DNA from: Pannonibacter sp. SL95
GTDB taxonomy: Bacteria; Pseudomonadota; Alphaproteobacteria; Rhizobiales; Stappiaceae
DNA: 64,000 nucleotides
Assembly: GCF_026672425.1 (NCBI RefSeq)
Contig: NZ_JAPPRC010000004.1
Coordinates: forward strand, 242,501 to 306,500
Direction: 5' to 3'
The notes under the pieces were generated by a model that was not told where the DNA came from, did not search any database, and saw only the letters and a program-made list of their open reading frames with translations. Every line of letters starts with the position of its first letter. Position 1 is the stretch's first letter. The position numbers and the translations under genes are program-made. Shown one piece after another: positions 28,504 through 38,317 of the stretch.

Positions 28504-29244
28504 ATGACGCTTGTGACCAACGATCCGCGGCCCGATGCCGATCCGCAGTCCCGCCCCAAGGCCAAGGAAGCCCGGGCAGGCCAGGAGCCGTTTGCGTCAT
28601 CCGAATACACCTCACATGACGGCGGCACGAGCGGCAAGCGCCGGTTTCGCAAGCGCTGGTGGATCACAGGCTGCCTGCTGAGCGCAGCCGCGCTGTGGCT
28701 GGTTGTCTCGTTCCTGTCCTTCGCCGACCGGGTGGCAAGCATGCGCCCGCCGGCTGACCCCCGCGCCGATGCCATCGTTGTCCTGACCGGTGGGCAGGAG
28801 CGCATCGAGAAGGCCGTGGCCCTGCTGGAAGAACGCAGGGCCCAGCGCCTGCTGATCTCCGGGGTCAATCCCGGCACCACCGCGCGCCAGATCAGTGCCC
28901 GCACAGCGACCGCGAAGGATCTGTTTGCCTGCTGTGTCGATCTCGACCGCAAGGCGCTCAACACCATCGGCAACGCCAGCGAAGCCGCGCTGTGGGCCAA
29001 GGAACATGACTTCGGCTCGCTGATCATGGTGACCAGCGCCTATCACATGCCCCGGGCAACGATGGAGCTGGTGACCGCGATGCCCGAGCTCGAGGTCGTG
29101 GCCTACCCGGTCGTGGCGGAAGAACTCCAGCTGGAGGACTGGTACCTGCGGCCGCAGACAATCCGCCTTCTCTTGCGGGAGTTTGTGAAGTATACCCTCG
29201 CCCGGGCTCGGGTGAGCACCATCGGCCTGCCGGACGGGGGCTAA
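28504..29244 (+). CDS. YdcF/ElyC-type DUF218 membrane protein
   Basis: This 246-residue protein has a charged cytoplasmic start, one membrane helix (about residues 55-75) and a DUF218 domain with ADAIVVLTGGQERIEKAVALL, RLLISGVNPGT and VTSAYHMPRATMEL. The E. coli relatives ElyC and SanA affect envelope polysaccharides and the permeability barrier. It lies 49 bases after ftsX and ahead of plsC, in a likely envelope-biogenesis run. Exact function is unknown. Confidence 0.87.
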   Translation: MTLVTNDPRPDADPQSRPKAKEARAGQEPFASSEYTSHDGGTSGKRRFRKRWWITGCLLSAAALWLVVSFLSFADRVASMRPPADPRADAIVVLTGGQERIEKAVALLEERRAQRLLISGVNPGTTARQISARTATAKDLFACCVDLDRKALNTIGNASEAALWAKEHDFGSLIMVTSAYHMPRATMELVTAMPELEVVAYPVVAEELQLEDWYLRPQTIRLLLREFVKYTLARARVSTIGLPDGG

Positions 29245-29324
29245 GCCTCCTGTCTGCCGCACAAGACAGTCGCCCGGCCAGCACGCATCAAGCTGTCCCT
29301 CCAATCGGCCGGTTCTCTCGCCTC

Positions 29325-30095
29325 ATGCTGTTCCTGCGCTCGCTGCTGTTCCAGATCGCCTTCTATGTCGGCACGCTGATCATGATGGTCGTCTTCGCGC
29401 CCTTCGTGTTTCTCACGCCGCGCCGGATGGCCTGGATCGTGGTTCCGTTCTGGGCCCGCGCCAACCTGTTTTTCCTGCGCTGGATCGCCGGGGTAAAGAT
29501 CGAGATCCGCGGCGAGGAGAACATTCCGCAGGGCGGCTTCATCGTTGCGGCCAAGCATCAGTCGGTGTGGGAAACCTTTGCGCTGATCCCGCATTTCCGC
29601 GACCCGACCTACATCCTGAAACGGGAGCTGCGCTGGATCCCGATCTTTGGCTGGTACACCGCCAAGATGAAGCAGATCCCGATTAACCGGGGCAAGCGCG
29701 CCGCAAAGCTCGCCGCGATGATGGAAGCGGCCAAGGAAGCTGTCGCTGAAGGCCGGCAGATCCTGATCTTCCCTGAAGGCACGCGCCGTCCAGCAGGAGG
29801 CGAGCCGAAGTACAAGTTCGGTATTTCGCATCTCTACCGTGAACTGGATTGCCCGGTGCTGCCCGTCGCCCTGAATGCAGGTCTCTATTGGCCGCGCCAG
29901 AGCTTCTTCATCTATCCGGGCACCGTGATCCTGGAATTCCTGCCGCAGATACCGGCCGGGCTGGAGCAGACGGAATTCTTTGACCGGCTGACCAGCGAGA
30001 TCGAGACCGCCTCCGATCGCCTGATCGAGGAAGCCCGCGCCTCCAAGGCCCCCTCCCCGGTGCTTGACGGCATTCCGGTCCGCGTCCCGGCCTGA
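29325..30095 (+). CDS. plsC: 1-acyl-sn-glycerol-3-phosphate acyltransferase
   Basis: This 256-residue membrane enzyme acylates lysophosphatidic acid to phosphatidic acid. A first helix (residues 8-30) leads to the acyltransferase domain with motif AAKHQSVWETFAL (HX4E in place of HX4D, as in many alphaproteobacterial copies), motif II LRWIPIFGWY, and FPEGTRRPAGG for the phosphate-binding motif III. Conserved PVLPVALNAG follows. It may share a transcript with ftsEX and the DUF218 gene, as gaps are under 85 bases. Confidence 0.9.
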   Translation: MLFLRSLLFQIAFYVGTLIMMVVFAPFVFLTPRRMAWIVVPFWARANLFFLRWIAGVKIEIRGEENIPQGGFIVAAKHQSVWETFALIPHFRDPTYILKRELRWIPIFGWYTAKMKQIPINRGKRAAKLAAMMEAAKEAVAEGRQILIFPEGTRRPAGGEPKYKFGISHLYRELDCPVLPVALNAGLYWPRQSFFIYPGTVILEFLPQIPAGLEQTEFFDRLTSEIETASDRLIEEARASKAPSPVLDGIPVRVPA

Positions 30096-30116
30096 CCGGC
30101 CTCGAAGTACACTAGC

Positions 30117-30644
30117 TCAGCACGCCAGCCTGTCGGCAAGCCAGGACACCCGGGCATCGTGAATGCCCAGTTCGCTCAGATGGCTGGCGGTGTTCAGCAC
30201 ATATTCGGGATTGGCGCCAGATTGGCCAACAGCGCCCTGAACCAGCTCCAGCTGGCGATCCAGCGGCAGCATGCCGGCATACTGGGCGTGGCCGCGGTCC
30301 ACCACATAGGTGACGGCGGTGGCCGTGGAGCCATCGGCGAAGGCGATCCGGCGATGGGCTTCAAGATAGACCATGGTGACCTGCTCGCGCTCGCGCAGGT
30401 ATGCGACGGTCGCCTCTGCACGGTCAGACCGCACCCGGAACGCCATGCCGCGACAGGCGCCGCCGCGATCCAGCCCGAACACCAGGCCCGGCCGCTCCTG
30501 CGTGCCCCGGTGGACCCAGGAATAGACGCAAAGCGAGCGGTGCGCGCCACGCAGCAGGGCCTGGCGCTTTTCCTCGTACTCAAAACCCGGCTTCCACATC
30601 AGGGAACCGTAGCCAAAGACCCACAAATCGCCCATATCGGTCAT
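30117..30644 (-). CDS. ChaC-type gamma-glutamylcyclotransferase
   Basis: This 175-residue protein matches the ChaC family, which cuts glutathione into 5-oxoproline and Cys-Gly. The cofactor-free pocket motif VFGYGSLMWKPGF is at the N-terminus, YSWVHRGTQERPGLVFGLDRGG follows in two parts, and MVYLEAHRRI and YVLNTASHLSELGI close the domain. ATG 30644 is chosen, with CAGGGCAG upstream; Met4 (30635) is also possible. It is convergent with plsC and divergent from the DUF2125 gene. Confidence 0.88.
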   Translation of the reverse strand: MTDMGDLWVFGYGSLMWKPGFEYEEKRQALLRGAHRSLCVYSWVHRGTQERPGLVFGLDRGGACRGMAFRVRSDRAEATVAYLREREQVTMVYLEAHRRIAFADGSTATAVTYVVDRGHAQYAGMLPLDRQLELVQGAVGQSGANPEYVLNTASHLSELGIHDARVSWLADRLAC

Positions 30645-30739
30645 GAAACTCTGCCCTGACGAACAGTCGGGCAATAACAACGGCGAGACCAACTTGCAAT
30701 GCCCGGCAGGGAAAGCAGGCCCGCCCGATGAGGAAGTTG

Positions 30740-31795
30740 ATGACGAGCGATCAGTCCGGTTCCACCCCCGGTGCTTCGGCCCAGAAGCGTTCGACACGGA
30801 AATATGTGGTGCTGGCCTCGGCGGTCGCCGTCGTGATCGGCGGCTGGAGCGCAGCCTGGTTTACGGCCCGCAGCTATCTTGACGCGGAAATCACCAGGGT
30901 TATGGAAACAGCCGCCGCCAATGGCGCGGAACTCGCTTGCCTCGAGCGCAAGCTGACCGGCTTTCCGTTCCGCTTCGAGCTGACCTGCAAGGATTTCGTC
31001 CTGCGCGATCCGCTCGGCGGGTTCTTCTCGGTGGCCACCCTGCGCGCTGTCACGCTGGTCTACAATCCAATGCATGTGATCATCGAGGCGGACAGCCCGA
31101 TGGCCGCCTTCCGCTCCGGTGATTCGCCCATCCAGGAGGCGACGTGGGGATCGTTCCGCTCAAGCGTTCGTTTCAACACGCAAGGGCTGACCAAGCTTGA
31201 TGCGGTCATCGAGACGCCGCGCTTCTTCTCGTCTGACAACCCGGCCCAGGGCGAGGTGACGATGACCACCGCCGAGCTGCATCTGCGCCCGACGCCGGAC
31301 CAGCCGGCAAACCTTGACATTGCCTTCTCGTTTACCGGACTCAAGACCGGCGATCCGGCGCATCCGGGCACGGACGGCGCACTGGTCGGCAAGGTGTCGG
31401 GCGCAGCGCCGCTGCTGGGCGGAACAATACCGCTGGATCTGTTTGCCGACACGGATGGCGTGCCGGCCATTGCGCTGTCGCAGCTGCGTCTTGCCTCGGG
31501 CGACGCGTCCCTCAGCACGTCCGGCACGCTGAAGCTGCCGAGCGACGGGTACCTGACCGGCGAGTTCCCGCTTGTCGCGATCCAGCCGGACAAGGCCGGT
31601 CAGGTGATCGCCCCGCTGTTCCCGCCGGCAACGCCGTTCCCGGAGGCCCTGCAGGGCGCGTTGGTCAGTTTCGGCAAGAAGACAGAGCGCGAGGGCAAGC
31701 CTGCCATCGACGCCACGCTTTCGCTGGCCGCAGGCACGGCACGGATCGGCATCCTGCCTGTGGCGCAGATGCAGTCGGTTTACGGCGAACAATAA
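30740..31795 (+). CDS. DUF2125 envelope protein
   Basis: This 351-residue protein has one N-terminal membrane helix (about residues 22-45) with a short basic cytoplasmic tip; the rest is periplasmic. CLERKLTGFPFRFELTC, LRAVTLVYNPMHVIIEADSP and the repeated beta-rich pattern match DUF2125, a family of unknown function common in alphaproteobacteria. I chose ATG 30740 because AGGA sits five bases before it; ATG 30728 is four codons upstream. It stands alone. Confidence 0.82.
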   Translation: MTSDQSGSTPGASAQKRSTRKYVVLASAVAVVIGGWSAAWFTARSYLDAEITRVMETAAANGAELACLERKLTGFPFRFELTCKDFVLRDPLGGFFSVATLRAVTLVYNPMHVIIEADSPMAAFRSGDSPIQEATWGSFRSSVRFNTQGLTKLDAVIETPRFFSSDNPAQGEVTMTTAELHLRPTPDQPANLDIAFSFTGLKTGDPAHPGTDGALVGKVSGAAPLLGGTIPLDLFADTDGVPAIALSQLRLASGDASLSTSGTLKLPSDGYLTGEFPLVAIQPDKAGQVIAPLFPPATPFPEALQGALVSFGKKTEREGKPAIDATLSLAAGTARIGILPVAQMQSVYGEQ

Positions 31796-31821
31796 GGCAC
31801 GACTTGCGCCGGCAGGGACGG

Positions 31822-32325
31822 TCAGTCGTCCTTGCTGCCGCGCAGTGCAGCGGCATCTGCGATGTCGCTCAGCTCCTGGAGCTTGTCGCCGATCGGCGTG
31901 AGCGCTGCGACAGTCGCCTGGAACCGCGAGGCGTGAACCTCGAACAAACGGCGGGCCAGTTCCGGAAATTCCTGGATCATGCGCTTGAACAGCGCGCGGC
32001 GAATGCGGATGACGCGAACCGGCCCGATGCAGACCGCACGGGCCGGACGCCGGGTTTCCACCAGCATCGCGGTTTCGCCCAGCAGCACGCCGGGACCGGC
32101 GCTGTCGACTTCCTTGAAGCCGTGCGGCCCGCGCACCTGCAGGCTGACATTTCCCTTGGCAACGACAATGCCGCTATCGGCCCGCTCCCCTTCATCGAAG
32201 AGGAAGGACCCGGAAATCAAGTCCATCGCCTCGGCGCTGAAGGCAAGCAGGCGCAACTGGTCGTCGGAGAAATCCGACAACATGGGAATCTGGCGCAGAA
32301 TCGCGATGTCCTGGACGAGGCTCAT
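31822..32325 (-). CDS. single-domain cyclic nucleotide-binding protein
   Basis: This 167-residue protein consists of one CNB domain (about residues 10-125) with GSFLFDEGERADSGIVVAKG and VLLGETAMLVETRRPARAV, in which the phosphate-binding cassette has Gly-Glu and Arg. No helix-turn-helix follows, only a helical tail, so it is not a Crp-type DNA-binding protein. It probably senses cAMP, cGMP or c-di-GMP and acts on a partner. It sits directly downstream of the OmpR-type regulator on the same strand, 26 bases away, hinting at a common unit. Confidence 0.85.
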   Translation of the reverse strand: MSLVQDIAILRQIPMLSDFSDDQLRLLAFSAEAMDLISGSFLFDEGERADSGIVVAKGNVSLQVRGPHGFKEVDSAGPGVLLGETAMLVETRRPARAVCIGPVRVIRIRRALFKRMIQEFPELARRLFEVHASRFQATVAALTPIGDKLQELSDIADAAALRGSKDD

Positions 32326-32351
32326 GGCTCAAGTGTTAAGCCGCAAACCCC

Positions 32352-33035
32352 TCAGGGCACAAGCTTGTATCCACCGGCTTCTGTCACCAGAAGCTCTGCA
32401 TTGGAGGGATCTCGCTCGATTTTCTGCCTGAGGCGGTAAATGTGGGTCTCCAGCGTGTGTGTGGTGACGCCAGAGTTGTAACCCCAGACCTCATGCAGCA
32501 GCACGTCGCGGGTCACCGGCTTCTCGCCGGCCCGGTAGAGATACTTGAGGATCGAGGTTTCTTTTTCCGTCAGCCGCACCTTGGCACCGCGCTCGTCAAG
32601 CATGAGCTTCGCCGCCGGACGGAAGGAGAAGCGGCCGATGGCGAAGACGGCATCCTCGCTCTGTTCATGCTGGCGCAGATGGGCGCGCACGCGGGCGAGG
32701 AGCACCGCGAACTTGAACGGCTTGGTGACATAGTCATTGGCGCCGGCCTCGAGGCCGAGGATCGTGTCGCTGTCCGTGTCGTGGCCCGTCAGCATGATCA
32801 CCGGCGACTTGAACCCGGCCTTGCGCAACAGCTTGACCGCCTCGCGCCCGTCGATGTCTGGCAGACCCACGTCCATCAGCAGCATGTCGACATGCTCGGA
32901 CTTTGCCTTGGCGATGCCTCCGGCGGCAGTATCAGCCTGCAGCGTGGTGAACTCGTCATAGAGCGAAAGCTGCTCGACGAGTGCTTCGCGCAGATCCTTG
33001 TCGTCATCGACGATCAACAGGGTACGGGCCGTCAT
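32352..33035 (-). CDS. OmpR-family response regulator
   Basis: This 227-residue regulator has a receiver domain with acidic pair near residues 10-12 and phospho-accepting Asp55 (LLMDVGLPDIDG), Thr in IMLTGHD and Lys in VTKPFKF. A winged-helix DNA-binding domain follows (about 130-225) with VTRDVLLHEVWGYNSGVTTHTLETHIYRLR as recognition region. No kinase gene is adjacent. The sequence resembles the CenR-type essential envelope regulators of alphaproteobacteria, but I cannot confirm this. The L,D-transpeptidase gene lies divergently 197 bases upstream. Confidence 0.88.
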   Translation of the reverse strand: MTARTLLIVDDDKDLREALVEQLSLYDEFTTLQADTAAGGIAKAKSEHVDMLLMDVGLPDIDGREAVKLLRKAGFKSPVIMLTGHDTDSDTILGLEAGANDYVTKPFKFAVLLARVRAHLRQHEQSEDAVFAIGRFSFRPAAKLMLDERGAKVRLTEKETSILKYLYRAGEKPVTRDVLLHEVWGYNSGVTTHTLETHIYRLRQKIERDPSNAELLVTEAGGYKLVP

Positions 33036-33232
33036 GTCATTGTCCTCGCCAGTTTTCCGTATCATGCATCTAGAGCACTATCTGAGAAAGCAGAGTCCCC
33101 TCGCAAATGCTCTCGGGCGGCTTGCGGCACATTGCAGGCTTCCGCCATGCTGCGCGAGAGAAATTGATCGTAAACATGCGCAGCGCCTGTCAATTTTGCA
33201 TCACGGCGCGGTTATCCGGGAGTGAAATCCGC

Positions 33233-33784
33233 ATGTCTGGCGGCACCAACAAGGCAATATCCCCCTCGCGGCAAGTGCTGACGGTGCGGGCAAGACCGGG
33301 ACAGCGCAGCCGGGGCATCCTCAGCCTCGGCAACCTTACCCTGCCCTGCGCACTTGGACGTGGCGGCATCACGCGCCGCAAGCGCGAGGGCGACGGAGCG
33401 ACACCCGCAGGCCGGTTCGAGGTGCTGGACGTCTATTTCCGCGCTGATCGCGGCCGGCGGCCGTCAACGGGCCTGCCCGTCGCTGCGCTCCACCCGGAGG
33501 ATGGCTGGTGCGACGATCCCAAGCATCCGCGCTACAACCGGCCTGTCACCCTGCCCTTCCCGGCCAGTCACGAGAAGATGTGGCGTGAGGACCGGCTCTA
33601 CGACATCGTCGTGTTGCTCGACTGCAACCTCCATCCGGCGGTGCGCGGACGCGGCAGCGCCATCTTCTTTCATATCGCACGCGAGGATTGGCGCCCGACG
33701 CTTGGCTGCGTGGCCCTTTCCCCGTTACATATGAGACAGGTGCTGGCACGACTAAGGCCTGGCGCGGTCATGGAGATCCGCTAG
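33233..33784 (+). CDS. L,D-transpeptidase family protein (YkuD)
   Basis: This 183-residue protein carries a YkuD catalytic domain with the His and Gly-Cys of HIAREDWRPTLGCVAL near residues 147-162, where the Cys is the nucleophile. Family members cross-link peptidoglycan or attach proteins to it. GITRRKREGDGATPAGRF is the typical entry motif. No clear signal peptide is seen from the ATG at 33233, so export is unclear. A divergent OmpR-type regulator gene suggests an envelope-linked context. Confidence 0.87.
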   Translation: MSGGTNKAISPSRQVLTVRARPGQRSRGILSLGNLTLPCALGRGGITRRKREGDGATPAGRFEVLDVYFRADRGRRPSTGLPVAALHPEDGWCDDPKHPRYNRPVTLPFPASHEKMWREDRLYDIVVLLDCNLHPAVRGRGSAIFFHIAREDWRPTLGCVALSPLHMRQVLARLRPGAVMEIR

Positions 33785-33835
33785 AAACGCGGATATTCTC
33801 ACGCTAGGGCACGGATCAGGCCCGGGGAGACTGCA

Positions 33836-34714
33836 ATGCGCTGGAAGGGCCGTCAGGAAAGCAGCAACGTCGATGATCGCCGCGGCGGTGATGGGGGCGT
33901 TCCCCGGCGCGGCGTCAAGGCGGGAGGCAGCATCGGCATCGGCGGTGTGGTCGTCATTCTGCTGGTGTCTTGGGTGACAGGCATTAGCCCGCTCGAACTT
34001 CTGGGCTCCATGGACAGCGCGCCGCAGCAGACGGGACAAAGCCAGTCGTCCGGCTCGCGTCCGGCTGTGGAGGATGAACTGGCAAGTTTCGTGTCGGTGG
34101 TGCTGGCCGATACCGAAAACACCTGGACGCAGCTGATGCAGGCGGAAGGGCGCGACTATCCCGAGCCGCGTCTTGTCCTTTTCACCGACTACGTCCCCTC
34201 GGCCTGCGGCCAGGCGAGTTCCGCCACCGGGCCGTTCTATTGTGGCGCTGACCAGCAGATCTACATCGACCTGTCATTCTATCGCCAGCTGTCGCGTGAG
34301 CTTGGCGCACCGGGCGATTTTGCCCAGGCCTATGTGCTTGCACATGAAGTCGGACATCACGTGCAGAACGTGCTTGGCATCCTGCCGGAATACCAGCGCG
34401 TCCGCCGGTCCCTCAGCGAGGCGGACGCCAATGCCCTGTCCGTGCGCGTCGAACTGCAGGCAGACTGCCTTGCCGGCGTCTGGGCCCATCACGCCGCCCG
34501 GCAGCAGGGCTTTGTCGAGGACGGCGATGTCGAGGAAGCGCTGAATGCCGCCTCCCGCATTGGCGACGACACGCTGCAGCGTGAGGCCCAGGGCTATGTG
34601 GTGCCGGAAAGCTTCAACCATGGCACCTCGGCACAGCGCGCGCGCTGGTTCCGCGAGGGCTTCCGCTCCGGCGACATGGGCAGCTGCGACACCTTCAACG
34701 CCCGTCGCCTTTAG
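33836..34714 (+). CDS. YpfJ-type neutral zinc metallopeptidase
   Basis: This 292-residue protein is a putative zinc metallopeptidase of the YpfJ family. A charged start is followed by a Gly-rich segment and one membrane helix (about residues 30-50). The HEVGHH metal motif lies near residue 178 (YVLAHEVGHHVQNVLG), a further ligand may be Glu in VELQADCLAGVWA, and YCGADQQIYIDLSFY precedes it. The start RWKGRQESSNVDDRRG is diagnostic of the family. Substrates are unknown. Confidence 0.9.
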   Translation: MRWKGRQESSNVDDRRGGDGGVPRRGVKAGGSIGIGGVVVILLVSWVTGISPLELLGSMDSAPQQTGQSQSSGSRPAVEDELASFVSVVLADTENTWTQLMQAEGRDYPEPRLVLFTDYVPSACGQASSATGPFYCGADQQIYIDLSFYRQLSRELGAPGDFAQAYVLAHEVGHHVQNVLGILPEYQRVRRSLSEADANALSVRVELQADCLAGVWAHHAARQQGFVEDGDVEEALNAASRIGDDTLQREAQGYVVPESFNHGTSAQRARWFREGFRSGDMGSCDTFNARRL

Positions 34715-34851
34715 CGGCATCAGGCAAACCGGGGCAGGCTGAAACCATAGGACAGGGTGACTGCTGGTATTTTGGCAGCTTTTCCGCCATATAGTCCGGA
34801 TGCAGGCAGCAAACTGCCCCTGACACCCCCTCAGCCCTCCGCGGATCCGAC

Positions 34852-35763
34852 ATGCGCAGATCGTTTTTGAAGATGAATGGCCTTGGCAATGACTTCGTCG
34901 TGTGGGACGCCCGCACGGAGAAACTTGCCCTGACGCCGGACGTCATCGCTGCGCTCGGCAACCGCGAGACCGGCATCGGCTTCGACCAGATGATCACGGT
35001 CGAGCGCTCGCCGTCCGGAGCTGACGTCTTCATGCGCATCCACAACTGCGATGGCAGCGAGGTGTCGGCCTGCGGCAACGCCACGCGCTGCATCGGCCGG
35101 CTGCTGATCGAGGAAACGGAGAAGGACGCCGTGTCCATCGAGACCCGCGCAGGCCTGCTGATCGCCCGCAAAGCCGAAGCGCCGCTCAGCGTCACCGTCG
35201 ACATGGGCAAGCCGCGCTTCGCCTGGAACGAGATCCCGCTGGCGGAAGAGTTTGCCGATACCCGCGCGATCGAGCTGCAGATCGGCCCCATAGACGCGCC
35301 GATCCTGCACACGCCGGCTGCCGTGAGCATGGGCAATCCGCATGCCATCTTCTGGGTCAAGGATGTCGATGCCTATGATCTCGGCCGCATCGGGCCGCTG
35401 CTCGAACACCATCCGATCTTCCCGGAAGCCGCGAATATCTCGCTCGCCCATATCTTTGCCCCGAACCAGATCCGCGTGCGGGTCTGGGAGCGTGGGGCTG
35501 GCCTGACGCGAGCCTGCGGCACCGCCGCCTGCGCCGTGGCCGTGGCTGCCGCGCGCGATGGCCGCGCCGGGCGCAGCTCGGTCATCCATCTGCCCGGTGG
35601 TCCCATCGCGATCACCTGGCGTGAGAGCGACGACCACGTCCTGATGACCGGCGCCACCGAAGTCGAATTCGAGGGAGAGGTCGATTTTGACAGCCTCACC
35701 TTCGTCAAGACAGGGCCGGGCGACGCGGACCTGCAGGCAGCCTCGCTGGAGGTTGCCCAGTGA
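34852..35763 (+). CDS. dapF: diaminopimelate epimerase
   Basis: This 303-residue enzyme converts LL- to meso-diaminopimelate for lysine and peptidoglycan. The two catalytic cysteines are in [16 protein letters not shown] and [30 protein letters not shown] opens the protein. It is followed by mtaB with a four-base overlap (GTGA) and then ftsY, an arrangement common in alphaproteobacteria. Confidence 0.95.
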   Translation: MRRSFLKMNGLGNDFVVWDARTEKLALTPDVIAALGNRETGIGFDQMITVERSPSGADVFMRIHNCDGSEVSACGNATRCIGRLLIEETEKDAVSIETRAGLLIARKAEAPLSVTVDMGKPRFAWNEIPLAEEFADTRAIELQIGPIDAPILHTPAAVSMGNPHAIFWVKDVDAYDLGRIGPLLEHHPIFPEAANISLAHIFAPNQIRVRVWERGAGLTRACGTAACAVAVAAARDGRAGRSSVIHLPGGPIAITWRESDDHVLMTGATEVEFEGEVDFDSLTFVKTGPGDADLQAASLEVAQ

Positions 35764-37028
35764 GCATCGACGTTGTGACCTTCGGTTGCCGGCTCAATTC
35801 CTACGAGTCGGAAGTGATGAAGCGTGAGGCGGAGGCCGCCGGCCTCAAGGACGCGATCCTGATCAACACCTGTGCCGTGACGTCGGAAGCCGTGCGCCAG
35901 GCGCGTCAGGCCGTGCGCAAGGCCCGCCGCGACAATCCGGACGCCAAGATCATCGTCACCGGCTGCGCCGCCCAGACTGAGACCTCGAAATTCTCCGAAA
36001 TGCCGGAAGTCGATCTCGTCCTCGGCAATTCGGAAAAACTGGAGCGCGCGTCGTACGGCCGTGTGGCCCAGTTCGGGCTGGATGCCAGCGAGAAGGTCCG
36101 CGTCAATGACATCATGAGCGTGCGCGAGACCGCCAGCCATCTCATCGACGGACTGGAAGGCCGCGCCCGCGCCTTCGTCCAGGTGCAGAACGGCTGCGAC
36201 CACCGCTGCACCTTCTGCATCATCCCCTTCGGCCGCGGCAATTCCCGCTCGGTGCCGATGGGCGTTGTCGTCGATCAGGTCCGCCGGCTGGTGGAGAATG
36301 GCTACAACGAGATCGTCGTCACAGGCGTCGACATCACCTCCTATGGCTCGGACCTGCCCGGCACGCCGAAGCTCGGCACGCTGGTCGCCAAGATCCTCAA
36401 GCTGGTGCCGGAGCTGAAGCGCCTGCGCCTGTCCTCCATCGATTCCATCGAGGCCGATCCGGAGCTGATGCGGGTCATCGCCGAGGACGAGCGGCTGATG
36501 CCGCATTTCCACCTGTCGCTGCAAGCCGGCGACGACATGATCCTGAAGCGCATGAAGCGGCGGCACCTGCGCGCCGACAGCATCCGCTTCTGCGAAGAAG
36601 TCCGCGCAATGCGGCCGGATGTGGTCTTCGGCGCCGACATCATCGCCGGCTTCCCGACAGAGACGGAAGAGATGTTCGCCAACACGCTGGCGATCGTCGA
36701 CGAATGCGGCCTGACGCATCTGCACGTCTTCCCCTTCTCCCCGCGTCCGGGCACACCGGCCGCGCGCATGCCGCAGCTGGAAAAGGCTCTGGTCAAGGAG
36801 CGCGCAGCGCGCCTGCGTGCCAAGGGCGAGATCGTTCTGGCCGCGCATCTGGGCGCCGAGGTTGGCCGTCTGCGGCCGATCCTCATGGAGCGCGAAGGCC
36901 TTGGCCGGACTGAACAATTTACCCAGGTCGAGGTGGAAGGCGGCGAGGCCGGCCAGATCCTTCAGACCCGGATCACCGGACACACCGGCCGCCATCTTCT
37001 CGGCGCGCTCGTCTCCCAGGCTGCCTGA
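35760..37028 (+). CDS. mtaB: tRNA t6A37 methylthiotransferase MtaB
   Basis: This 422-residue radical-SAM enzyme adds a methylthio group to t6A at position 37 of tRNA. It has an N-terminal UPF0004 domain with cluster cysteines in [17 protein letters not shown] and VTGCAAQT, and the radical-SAM CxxxCxxC motif in [19 protein letters not shown] near residue 145. A short TRAM-like C-terminus follows. It starts with GTG at 35760, overlapping the dapF stop. ftsY follows after 47 bases. Confidence 0.95.
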   Translation: MSIDVVTFGCRLNSYESEVMKREAEAAGLKDAILINTCAVTSEAVRQARQAVRKARRDNPDAKIIVTGCAAQTETSKFSEMPEVDLVLGNSEKLERASYGRVAQFGLDASEKVRVNDIMSVRETASHLIDGLEGRARAFVQVQNGCDHRCTFCIIPFGRGNSRSVPMGVVVDQVRRLVENGYNEIVVTGVDITSYGSDLPGTPKLGTLVAKILKLVPELKRLRLSSIDSIEADPELMRVIAEDERLMPHFHLSLQAGDDMILKRMKRRHLRADSIRFCEEVRAMRPDVVFGADIIAGFPTETEEMFANTLAIVDECGLTHLHVFPFSPRPGTPAARMPQLEKALVKERAARLRAKGEIVLAAHLGAEVGRLRPILMEREGLGRTEQFTQVEVEGGEAGQILQTRITGHTGRHLLGALVSQAA

Positions 37029-37075
37029 GACCTGAAGGCCGCAGGACCCGACACCATTACGCAGGACGCGACACG

Positions 37076-38260
37076 ATGAGCGAGAAGAAGCGCGGGTTTT
37101 TCGGCCGCCTGTTCGGTGGCAAGGACGCGGACGAGGCGCAGGTCGGGCAAGGCGCAGAGGCTTTGGCCACGGATCTTGAAGCAATCATCAAGCCGGAGGC
37201 CCTGCCAGAACAGCAGCCCGACGCCGTGGAACCGCCCGAACAGAGTGAACCTGTGCTGGTTGAGGCGGCGCCAGACGCTCCGGTTGCGCCTACCAAGGTT
37301 TCCGTTCCAGCCCCTGCGGTCGAGACACCTCAGCCGGCAGAAAAGCTCACCTGGTTCCAGCGTCTGCGCCGGGGTCTGGCCCGGTCGTCGTCGGCGCTGA
37401 CCGAGGGCATTTCCTCGATCTTCACCAAGCGCAAGCTCGACCAGTCGATGCTGGACGAGCTGGAAGACATCCTGCTGCAGGCTGACCTGGGGCTCGACAC
37501 CGCCAGCTCGATCACCGAGCGGCTGGGGTCCGGGCGCTTCGACAAGGAAATCTCGCCGGAGGAAGTCCGCGCCGTTCTGGCCGAAGAGGTCGAAAAGGTT
37601 CTGGCGCCTGTGGCGAGGCCTCTGGATCTCGACCGGGGCATCCGGCCGCATGTGGTGCTGATGGTCGGCGTCAATGGAACCGGCAAGACCACCACCATCG
37701 GCAAGCTGGCCTCGCGCCTCGCCGCCGATGGCAAGACGGTGATGCTGGCCGCCGGCGACACGTTCCGCGCCGCCGCTGTCGAACAGCTGAAGATCTGGGG
37801 CAGCCGCACAGGCGCGGAAGTCGTTGCACGGGACGCAGGAGCGGATGCGGCCGGCCTTGCCTTTGACGCCATGCAGGCGGCCAAGGACAAGAACGTCGAC
37901 GTGCTGCTGATCGACACCGCCGGCCGGCTTCAGAACAAGGCCGAGCTGATGGCGGAGCTGGAAAAGGTCATCCGCGTCATCCGCAAGGTCGATCCGACCG
38001 CGCCGCATGACGTGCTTCTGACCCTTGACGCCACGACCGGCCAGAACGCCATGAACCAGGTGGAGATCTTCGGCAAGGTCGCCGGGGTCACCGGTCTGGT
38101 CATGACCAAGCTGGACGGCACCGCGCGCGGCGGCATTCTCGTCGCCATCGCCGCCAAGCACCGCATGCCGGTGCATTTCATTGGCGTCGGTGAAGGCATC
38201 GACGATCTTGAACCGTTCTCGGCCCGCGACTTTGCTGAGGCGATTGCCGGACTGGCCTAA
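37076..38260 (+). CDS. ftsY: signal recognition particle receptor FtsY
   Basis: This 394-residue GTPase docks the SRP-ribosome complex at the membrane. An acidic A domain (about residues 15-90, Glu/Pro/Val-rich) precedes the N domain with [24 protein letters not shown], and the G domain with G1 ([10 protein letters not shown]), [20 protein letters not shown] and [10 protein letters not shown]. The C-terminal [14 protein letters not shown] is diagnostic. Its partner Ffh is encoded 16 kb away. Confidence 0.96.
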   Translation: MSEKKRGFFGRLFGGKDADEAQVGQGAEALATDLEAIIKPEALPEQQPDAVEPPEQSEPVLVEAAPDAPVAPTKVSVPAPAVETPQPAEKLTWFQRLRRGLARSSSALTEGISSIFTKRKLDQSMLDELEDILLQADLGLDTASSITERLGSGRFDKEISPEEVRAVLAEEVEKVLAPVARPLDLDRGIRPHVVLMVGVNGTGKTTTIGKLASRLAADGKTVMLAAGDTFRAAAVEQLKIWGSRTGAEVVARDAGADAAGLAFDAMQAAKDKNVDVLLIDTAGRLQNKAELMAELEKVIRVIRKVDPTAPHDVLLTLDATTGQNAMNQVEIFGKVAGVTGLVMTKLDGTARGGILVAIAAKHRMPVHFIGVGEGIDDLEPFSARDFAEAIAGLA

Positions 38261-38317
38261 GGCAGCGCCCGCGCAGACCGTTCGGCGTCAATCCCTGTCA
38301 GCGTGGCCATGACGCCG

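Noticed and set aside
26667-29027. 786-codon open frame opposite ftsE, ftsX and the DUF218 gene
   Set aside because: It crosses three well-supported genes and is Arg/Gln/His-rich without motifs.
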